From the NCBI GenBank assembly GCA_002474345.1, contig DKQD01000132.1:1-11319 (forward strand): DNA of 11,319 nt, in the 5' to 3' direction. The notes beneath the pieces were generated by a model, which was not told the DNA's origin, searched no databases, and saw only the letters and a program-made list of their open reading frames with translations. Shown here piece by piece: positions 6,397 to 11,319 of the stretch. Source of the stretch: Bacteriovoracaceae bacterium UBA7317 (GTDB taxonomy: Bacteria; Bdellovibrionota; Bacteriovoracia; Bacteriovoracales; Bacteriovoracaceae). The position numbers and the translations under genes were made by a program. How positions within the stretch are numbered: the first letter of the stretch is position 1; every line of letters begins with the position of its first letter.

Positions 6397-6424
6397 ATTG
6401 ACACAAAAAGTCTATTGGAAGGGA

Positions 6425-7408
6425 ATGAATAATACATTTCCAATAAAAAAGAAATCTCTACTCTTTGCTCCGATGGAAGGCATTACGGATGAAGCCTATA
6501 GGCTTGCCGTGATGAAAACATTTCCAGAGTGGGACCTCTTTTCAACTGACTTTTTAAGAGTCCCTACGGAGGGTTCCTTCTCAAAAAAGTTTATAATGGA
6601 GCACTTTGGGAAGGAAGCTTACGCAAAACCTGACCTAAGAAATAAAACTGCTTTCCAAATTTTAGCTAATGAAAAGGGAAACACACCCTTGGCCTGCCAA
6701 CAAATTGAAAATTTGGGCTTTAAACATCTCGACTTAAACCTCGGTTGCCCTTCCAAAAGGGTCAACCAGCACTTAGGAGGAGCATACCTATTAAGCGATT
6801 TAAAGGCCCTTCAAAAAATAATTAAAAATATTAGGGAGAATTTTCCTCACCATTTTTCCGTAAAAATGAGAATCGGATACAAAGATGACTCTAACTTCTT
6901 GAACTGTATAAAGCTTTTTGAAAATGAAGGTGTTGATGCAATAACTATTCATGGAAGAACAAGAGACCAACTATATAAAGGCACCGCAGATTGGGAATAT
7001 ATTAAAATGGCATCAAAAGAGACTTCTGTCCCAATTATAGGAAATGGCGATATATGGAGTGTTACTGATATTGAAAATATTTTTGATTATACTAACTGTC
7101 ACTCTATAATGCTTGGGAGAGGTGCTCTTAAAACTCCCTGGCTAGCTCCTCTGTATAAAATGAAGGAACGCTACAATAAGGAAGAATTGTTTGAAATTAG
7201 AAAGAAAAGAATTCCTTTATATTTTTCTTCTCTGAAGGAAGAGTATGCAAAAAGATGCTCTCAAGATGCACTAATCCTTAAAAGATTTAAATCATTTTCA
7301 AGAAATATTTTTGATGATTTTCCACAAAATGAAATCGTCAAAAGAAAGTTTATGAGAAGTAAAAGCCTCAAAGAGTTTGAGGAGCTCTTAGACTTTTTTT
7401 GCAAGTAG
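6425..7408 (+). CDS. dus: tRNA-dihydrouridine synthase (Dus family)
   Basis: An FMN enzyme of 327 residues that reduces specific uridines in tRNA to dihydrouridine using NADPH. The N-terminal TIM barrel shows FAPMEGITD (14-22, FMN pocket), the catalytic Cys108 in LNLGCPSK, the phosphate/FMN segment HGRTR (176-180), NGD (207-209) and GRGAL (231-235). The C-terminal helical domain is present, and the length is normal. FAPMEG and the TDFLRV segment look closest to the DusC-like branch, so U16 could be the target, but that is inference. ATG 6425 has a purine-rich GGAAGGGA so close that spacing is only 2 nt. The alternative TTG at 6398 adds nine residues and has no ribosome site. Divergent from the Nudix gene; its last 21 nt overlap the oppositely oriented small membrane-protein gene. 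Confidence 0.92.
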   Translation: MNNTFPIKKKSLLFAPMEGITDEAYRLAVMKTFPEWDLFSTDFLRVPTEGSFSKKFIMEHFGKEAYAKPDLRNKTAFQILANEKGNTPLACQQIENLGFKHLDLNLGCPSKRVNQHLGGAYLLSDLKALQKIIKNIRENFPHHFSVKMRIGYKDDSNFLNCIKLFENEGVDAITIHGRTRDQLYKGTADWEYIKMASKETSVPIIGNGDIWSVTDIENIFDYTNCHSIMLGRGALKTPWLAPLYKMKERYNKEELFEIRKKRIPLYFSSLKEEYAKRCSQDALILKRFKSFSRNIFDDFPQNEIVKRKFMRSKSLKEFEELLDFFCK

Positions 7409-7783
7409 CTGTTCTCTAAGAAAGTTAATAATAGAGCCCAGGGCAAGACCAAAAAAATAAAGAAGTCCTTTCTTCCCAGAGAAGGAAAGAATTAAAAAAC
7501 CCGTAGATACTGGAAAAGCTAAAATAGTTAAAAAGTTTGGCTTTTCCTCCTCTTCAAAACTTAGCTTGGAAATAAACCAATCATTTATAAAAAAGAGGGT
7601 TTGCAGTAAAGAAAACCTTCTTTTTACTTTAGTTGACCTAACACTAAGTAATAGAAACCAGAAAAAACCTACAAAGTAGAAGGCTTGATCAAAAATTGAA
7701 ACTTTAAAAAGAAGAAGACTAAAGAAGCTCGAAAAAAATAAAATCAAAGTTAATAAATCAAAAAAGGTAAAAATCTTTTTCAA
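7388..7783 (-). CDS. Small four-helix membrane protein, unknown
   Basis: A 131-residue hydrophobic protein with about four membrane segments (near 9-27, 33-48, 84-103, 106-121) and a charged middle stretch with KVKRR and FEEEEKP. No family is recognised. The start is TTG 7783, supported by GAGG 7 nt upstream (GAGG-CAAAAAG-TTG). The rny terminator ends only about 13 nt before this start, leaving no room for a promoter between them, so the gene depends on read-through or on a promoter inside the end of rny. Its 3' end overlaps dus by 21 nt on the other strand. Phe/Leu-rich composition from AT-rich DNA can mimic a membrane protein, but the clean ribosome site and the balanced last helices make it likely real. 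Confidence 0.65.
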   Translation of the reverse strand: MKKIFTFFDLLTLILFFSSFFSLLLFKVSIFDQAFYFVGFFWFLLLSVRSTKVKRRFSLLQTLFFINDWFISKLSFEEEEKPNFLTILAFPVSTGFLILSFSGKKGLLYFFGLALGSIINFLREQLLAKKV

Positions 7784-7796
7784 CTTTTTGCCTCAC

Positions 7797-7823
7797 AAAA
7801 AAAGCCTCGCTAGAGGCTTTTTT
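7797..7823. terminator. Bidirectional intrinsic terminator
   Basis: The stem GCCTC/GAGGC with loop GCTA is extended by A/T pairs and has a T-run on both strands (TTTTTT on plus, TTTTTTT on minus). On the minus strand it lies 40 nt past the rny stop and ends the ftsY-zapA-fthC-rny operon. On the plus strand it is the first terminator after dus, nearly 400 nt beyond its stop. Confidence 0.9.
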
Positions 7824-7862
7824 ATATTGGGTTTATTTACTTTAATTGTTCCAAATTTAGAG

Positions 7863-9425
7863 TTACTTGGCAATTCCTACTGACTTTGTTTCCCGGGTTA
7901 CTGTGATTTTAATTGTTCCTGGATAAGACATTTCTTCTTCTATTTTCTTGGCAATATCCCTAGAAAGCATAACAGTTTCTTCATCAGAGATTTGATCGTT
8001 TTCAACAAATACCCTTACTTCTCTTCCACCAGAAATTGCGTAACTCCTAGAAACACCTTTAAAACTGTTAACAATTTCCTCAATATCAGACAATCTGGAT
8101 ACGTAGGACTCCATCATTGCTTTCCTAGCACCTGGCCTCGCTCCAGAGAGAGCATCTGAGGCTGCAACCAAATGAGCTAATAGAGATTCAGGTTTTTCAT
8201 CATCATGGTGTGCCCTTATGGCATGAACAATATCAGGAGACTCACCATACTTTTTAGCAAAGTCTGCTCCAATAACCGCGTGAGACCCTTCTGCTGAAGC
8301 ATCGAGAACTTTACCAATATCATGGAGAAGAGCTGCTCTACGAGCTTGCTTAACATTAAGTCCCATTTCAGAAGCCATGGCACCACAAATAAATGCAGCC
8401 TCTAAAGCATGCTTATATTGGTTTTGAGTATAGGAGGTCCTCCAATTCAAAGCTCCAACTAGCTTTAAAATTTCAGGGTGGATGCCATGAACACCAATTT
8501 CCATCTGAGCTTTTTCACCTAAGTCTCTTAATTGTTTTTCCATTTCAAGTTTTGATTTATCATGAAATTCTTCGATTTTAGCAGGATGAATTCTGCCATC
8601 TGCGATTAGTTTGAGGATAGTCTGCCTCGCAACTTCTCTTCTAACGACGTTAAAGGAAGATATGACTACAACTTCTGGAGTATCATCTATAATAAGGTCA
8701 ACACCACAAATTTGCTCAAAAGCTCTAATATTTCTTCCCTCTCTCCCAATAAGCCTCCCCTTTACATCATCTGAAGGGAGCTCCACAGAACTGATAGTTC
8801 TTTCAGCGACATGTTCTCCAGCAAACCTTTGAATAGAAATACCAATGATTCTCTTTGATTTCTCCTCAGCCTGTTCTTTTGTCTCTTCTTCTAGCCTTCT
8901 CAATTCTTTGGCAAAGTCTATTTTAACCTCATCTCTCATTGTGTTTAGAAGGTGGACCTTGGCTTCATCTTTAGTCATCCCACTGACTTCACTCAATTTA
9001 TCTGCTAACTTTTGCTGATTTTTTTTATAGCTATCAATTTCTTCTAAAACACTTTTCTTAAGGTTTCCAACTTCCAATTCTTTTTCTTTAAAAGCACTAA
9101 GGTCTTTTTCGTGGTTTTCAATTTTTTGCTCTAATGAAATCTCTTTTTTAGCAATTATTTTTTCTTGAGACTGGATTTCTTGCTTCCTTTTATTAACCTC
9201 GCTCTCAAGCTTACTCATCTCTTCTTTAGTGACTTCTTTTGCCTCTTTCCGGGCCTTATACTTAATTTCCTGAGCATTTTTTTTAGCTTTCTCTATAACG
9301 TCATCTGCTCTAAGCTGACTTTCCTCTTTTGCTATTTTTTCTTTTCTCAAAAAGATTAAAAAAATAATCCCAGACCCTAAAAGGATCCCTAGAACACCTG
9401 CTGTGACAGGTAAGATGTATTCCAT
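7863..9425 (-). CDS. rny: Ribonuclease Y
   Basis: A membrane-anchored endoribonuclease that starts decay of many mRNAs. The chosen start at 9425 gives 520 residues, the same length as Bacillus subtilis RNase Y, with GGGAG 5 nt upstream; an in-frame ATG at 9494 inside fthC would add 23 residues and is rejected. Domains in order: N-terminal membrane helix (about 4-26); long charged coiled coil (about 28-195); KH RNA-binding domain with GRLIGREGRN at 223-232; and HD domain with H339, the metal-binding H368-D369 pair in LLHDIGK, HAIRAHHDDE (about 401-410) and D424. A C-terminal domain of about 90 residues follows. All key residues are present. It is the last gene of the operon, 22 nt after fthC, ahead of the terminator at 7797-7823. 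Confidence 0.97.
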   Translation of the reverse strand: MEYILPVTAGVLGILLGSGIIFLIFLRKEKIAKEESQLRADDVIEKAKKNAQEIKYKARKEAKEVTKEEMSKLESEVNKRKQEIQSQEKIIAKKEISLEQKIENHEKDLSAFKEKELEVGNLKKSVLEEIDSYKKNQQKLADKLSEVSGMTKDEAKVHLLNTMRDEVKIDFAKELRRLEEETKEQAEEKSKRIIGISIQRFAGEHVAERTISSVELPSDDVKGRLIGREGRNIRAFEQICGVDLIIDDTPEVVVISSFNVVRREVARQTILKLIADGRIHPAKIEEFHDKSKLEMEKQLRDLGEKAQMEIGVHGIHPEILKLVGALNWRTSYTQNQYKHALEAAFICGAMASEMGLNVKQARRAALLHDIGKVLDASAEGSHAVIGADFAKKYGESPDIVHAIRAHHDDEKPESLLAHLVAASDALSGARPGARKAMMESYVSRLSDIEEIVNSFKGVSRSYAISGGREVRVFVENDQISDEETVMLSRDIAKKIEEEMSYPGTIKITVTRETKSVGIAK

Positions 9426-9447
9426 ATTAACTCCCAAATTCACAAAA

Positions 9448-10059
9448 CTAATTTTTTTCCCTAGGGCCATAAATACTTTTGTCTGTAACAACATAATCTA
9501 CAAACACGTCGTTAGGCTCCATAGGTAGTTTCTCAAACATTTGCTCAGAGAAACACACACCAATTTTCAAGCCGGAGAAACCTTCCAAATATTTATCGTA
9601 AAAGCCTTTACCACGACCCAACCTGGACCCATTTTCCCCAAATGCTAAACCCGGAACTAAAACAAATTTTGGACACACTATTAGATTGCCTGAGGGAGGC
9701 GTCAGAACTGGCGCACCAAAGACTTTAGTCAAACCTAAATCGCTGGTGTTCGCCTTATAAAAGAGCATATTTCCAGACTTATCAAGGCCTGGAAAGGCAA
9801 TTCGCCCTTTAAGCAATTCTTCCAAACAAATGAGCCAATTCGGTTCGTCCTTCAATGGCGCAAAACCACCAAAAAAGACCCCCTCCTCTTCAAGAGGAAT
9901 AATTTTATCAAGAGTTGAGTTTCCACTAAAAAGCTCATGGAGGTTATTTGAAACCAACTCACTCTTTCTAACCAATTCCCCTTCTTCAAATTGAGAGAGA
10001 ATCGATCTGACTCTTACCCGCAACTCCTTCTTGGAAGAGCGTTTTTGGTCCCCAAACAT
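9448..10059 (-). CDS. fthC: 5-formyltetrahydrofolate cyclo-ligase
   Basis: A 203-residue cytoplasmic enzyme (YgfA/MTHFS family) that converts 5-formyl-THF with ATP to 5,10-methenyl-THF, returning stored folate to one-carbon metabolism. Seen in the sequence: the N-terminal basic helix with K10/K11 and R14, which in this family helps bind ATP, and the strongly conserved segment VPGLAF...RLGRGKGFYDKYL (135-158), which contains the nucleotide and Mg2+ site. The usual Asp after VPG-x-AF is Gly here, a minor departure. It starts at ATG 10059, with AGAGAAG about 7 nt upstream. It lies 21 nt after zapA and 22 nt before rny, so it is transcribed with them. The zapA-fthC adjacency is widespread in proteobacteria, where 6S RNA often lies between them; here there is no space for one. 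Confidence 0.93.
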   Translation of the reverse strand: MFGDQKRSSKKELRVRVRSILSQFEEGELVRKSELVSNNLHELFSGNSTLDKIIPLEEEGVFFGGFAPLKDEPNWLICLEELLKGRIAFPGLDKSGNMLFYKANTSDLGLTKVFGAPVLTPPSGNLIVCPKFVLVPGLAFGENGSRLGRGKGFYDKYLEGFSGLKIGVCFSEQMFEKLPMEPNDVFVDYVVTDKSIYGPREKN

Positions 10060-10080
10060 TTCACATCTTCTCTTAGAGGT

Positions 10081-10386
10081 CTAGGAGGAAGGAGGAGAGA
10101 TTGTCTCAACCAGACTCAGTGCATCGCTAGCAGTTCTGTTAAGTTGTTGGATATTATTTTTATATTCTTTTTCAATGGCCATATTTTTTTTCGCAAAATG
10201 CAAAGCAAGAAGGGCTCCAAGCTCTCCCTCGCTAAGCTGTGGAAAATTATTTCTTAAGTTATTAGCCTCATTGTTCACACACTCAACAACTTCAGAAGCA
10301 GAAACTGGTTGGTCTTCTCCCTCAGGTTTAAACTTAACCTTGAACCCTAAAACCTCAAATTCCAAAACATTTTTACCAGATTTCAT
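10081..10386 (-). CDS. zapA: Cell-division protein ZapA
   Basis: A small cytoplasmic protein of 101 residues that binds and cross-links FtsZ filaments in the Z-ring. The N-terminal strand-rich part (VLEFEVLGFKVKFKPE) is followed by a helix with LLALHFAKKNMAIEKEY and a final coiled coil, the normal ZapA plan, at the usual size of about 100 residues. Identification rests partly on context, since ZapA sequences are divergent: it lies directly before fthC, as zapA commonly does, and behind ftsY. ATG 10386 has no clear ribosome site (GAATTGG just upstream). The 39-nt gap from ftsY has no visible terminator, so the two are likely cotranscribed. Confidence 0.85.
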   Translation of the reverse strand: MKSGKNVLEFEVLGFKVKFKPEGEDQPVSASEVVECVNNEANNLRNNFPQLSEGELGALLALHFAKKNMAIEKEYKNNIQQLNRTASDALSLVETISPPSS

Positions 10387-10425
10387 CCAATTCTAAGGAT
10401 AATTCATAAATTGTAGCCCGTCAAT

Positions 10426-11319
10426 TTAAGACACTTCCTCCTGGCCATTATTTAAGAGTGCCTTAAGGTAATCGTCCAAATCAAAGTGATTGAGGTCTTC
10501 CACACTCTCACCGACACCAATAAAGGCAATTGGAACTTTAAGGCTTTGAACGATTGATATAGCGCTCCCTCCCTTAGAAGAGCCATCGCACTTAGTGAAA
10601 ATTAACCCTGAAACACTCAAGGCCTTATGAAACTCCTCAGCCTGACGTAAAGCATTCTGGCCAGTAATAGCATCGAGAACTAAGAGGGTTTGATGGGGAG
10701 CATCTGGGTCTAGCTTTTTTAAAACATCCCTGGACTTCTTTAATTCATCCATAAGATTCCCTTTGGTGTGAAGTCGACCCGCCGTATCTAAAATACAATA
10801 GTCTGCTTTTGAGCTTATTGCTTGCTCTAAAGCTTGGTAACCTACGCCGCTTGGCGCACTTCCTTCTTTAGCTCTTACCATTTCAACTCCTGCACGGTCA
10901 CACCAGACCTGCAGTTGATCGACAGCAGCAGCTCTAAAGGTATCGCATGCGCCGACAACCACTTTGGCTCCTTGATTTTTAAGCTTTGTCGCCAACTTTC
11001 CTATTGTGGTAGTCTTTCCTGCGCCATTGACACCCACAACCATAATTACCTTAGGTTTAGTTTCTGTTGAGCTAAGCTTAAAAGAAGCCAATGAACCATC
11101 AAGGTTCTTTTGAATGGGCTCCATTTTATTTTTTAGAAAATCGTGCAAAAAGCTTTTCAGCTCCTTAACACCAAAGTCTTCACTGCCGCATTTATCATGA
11201 AGCGTGTCGATCAGCTCTGAAACAGTAGAAGTTCCAATATCAGCTCCATAGAGGATTTCTTCTATTTCATCAAGGGAGTCATCATTCAGCTGATTACCAG
11301 AAAAAACACTCTCCAACTT
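10426..11319 (-). CDS. ftsY: Signal recognition particle receptor FtsY (5' end cut by the window edge)
   Basis: The C-terminal 297 codons of the SRP receptor GTPase, which docks ribosome-SRP complexes at the inner membrane. The reading frame stays open to the last base (AAG TTG GAG), so the true start and any acidic A domain lie beyond the window; the TTG at 11316 is an internal Leu (KLESVFSG). Visible parts are the N-domain helices with the EEILYGADIG motif, then the G domain: P-loop GVNGAGKTTTIGKLA (about 96-110), CDTFRAAAVDQL, DTAGR (about 178-182), G4 motif TKCDG and the following SSKGG, and the closing GVGESVEDLNHFD. All GTPase motifs are intact. First visible gene of the ftsY-zapA-fthC-rny operon, whose promoter lies outside the window. 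Confidence 0.97.
   Translation of the reverse strand, partial: KLESVFSGNQLNDDSLDEIEEILYGADIGTSTVSELIDTLHDKCGSEDFGVKELKSFLHDFLKNKMEPIQKNLDGSLASFKLSSTETKPKVIMVVGVNGAGKTTTIGKLATKLKNQGAKVVVGACDTFRAAAVDQLQVWCDRAGVEMVRAKEGSAPSGVGYQALEQAISSKADYCILDTAGRLHTKGNLMDELKKSRDVLKKLDPDAPHQTLLVLDAITGQNALRQAEEFHKALSVSGLIFTKCDGSSKGGSAISIVQSLKVPIAFIGVGESVEDLNHFDLDDYLKALLNNGQEEVS

Noticed and set aside
6398..6403. Perfect TTGACA as a -35 box for dus, and the same TTG as a dus start codon
   Set aside because: No -10-like hexamer lies 16-18 nt downstream, and no ribosome site precedes the TTG, so both readings lack support.
9426..9494. Upstream in-frame ATG for rny inside fthC
   Set aside because: It would add 23 residues ahead of the membrane anchor; ATG 9425 has a GGGAG site and gives the normal 520-residue length.
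10834..11070. Plus-strand open frame opposite ftsY
   Set aside because: Antisense to intact GTPase motifs, with no independent coding evidence.

Overview
The window is an AT-rich, gene-dense stretch of a bacterial chromosome with no phage, insertion sequence, CRISPR array, tRNA or rRNA visible. It carries genes for an outer-membrane barrel protein, a leucine-type dehydrogenase, and the cluster ftsY-zapA-fthC-rny (minus strand), plus several TTG/GTG starts. This set and the sequence character suggest a low-GC predatory or related member of the Bdellovibrionota (Bacteriovorax/Halobacteriovorax-like). That placement is an inference from gene content and style; there is no 16S gene here to prove it.

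Layout from left to right. Positions 1-139 are noncoding with an AT-rich hairpin. On the minus strand follow an exported beta-barrel protein of the PorV/FadL-like class (140-1348) and a leucine/amino-acid dehydrogenase (1429-2538), separated by a strong hairpin. A 143-bp divergent spacer with paired ACTC/GAGT repeats leads to a plus-strand [2Fe-2S] ferredoxin (2682-3008). The ferredoxin converges, with an 11-nt gap, on a minus-strand CNNM/CorC-type membrane protein with CBS domains (3020-4375). Upstream of that gene is a 239-bp gene-free stretch (4376-4614) with a terminator and an unusual folded or repeated element of about 60 nt.

The next unit is a tightly overlapping minus-strand operon: a MutT-like Nudix hydrolase (5861-6328), an eight-helix membrane protein of unknown function (5088-5876), and a membrane-anchored zinc-ribbon protein (4615-5091). 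It has a plausible promoter at its head and the 4511-4543 terminator at its tail. The tRNA-dihydrouridine synthase gene (6425-7408, plus strand) is divergent from it and overlaps at its 3' end a small four-helix membrane protein gene (7388-7783, minus strand).

A bidirectional terminator at 7797-7823 closes the right-hand minus-strand operon: ftsY (cut by the window edge), zapA, fthC and rny. These join membrane protein targeting (FtsY), Z-ring assembly (ZapA), one-carbon folate metabolism (FthC) and mRNA turnover (RNase Y). Most of the window is conserved housekeeping. The parts least explained by known families are the 4430-4490 element, the eight-helix protein with its zinc-ribbon partner, and the small gene placed directly behind the rny terminator.
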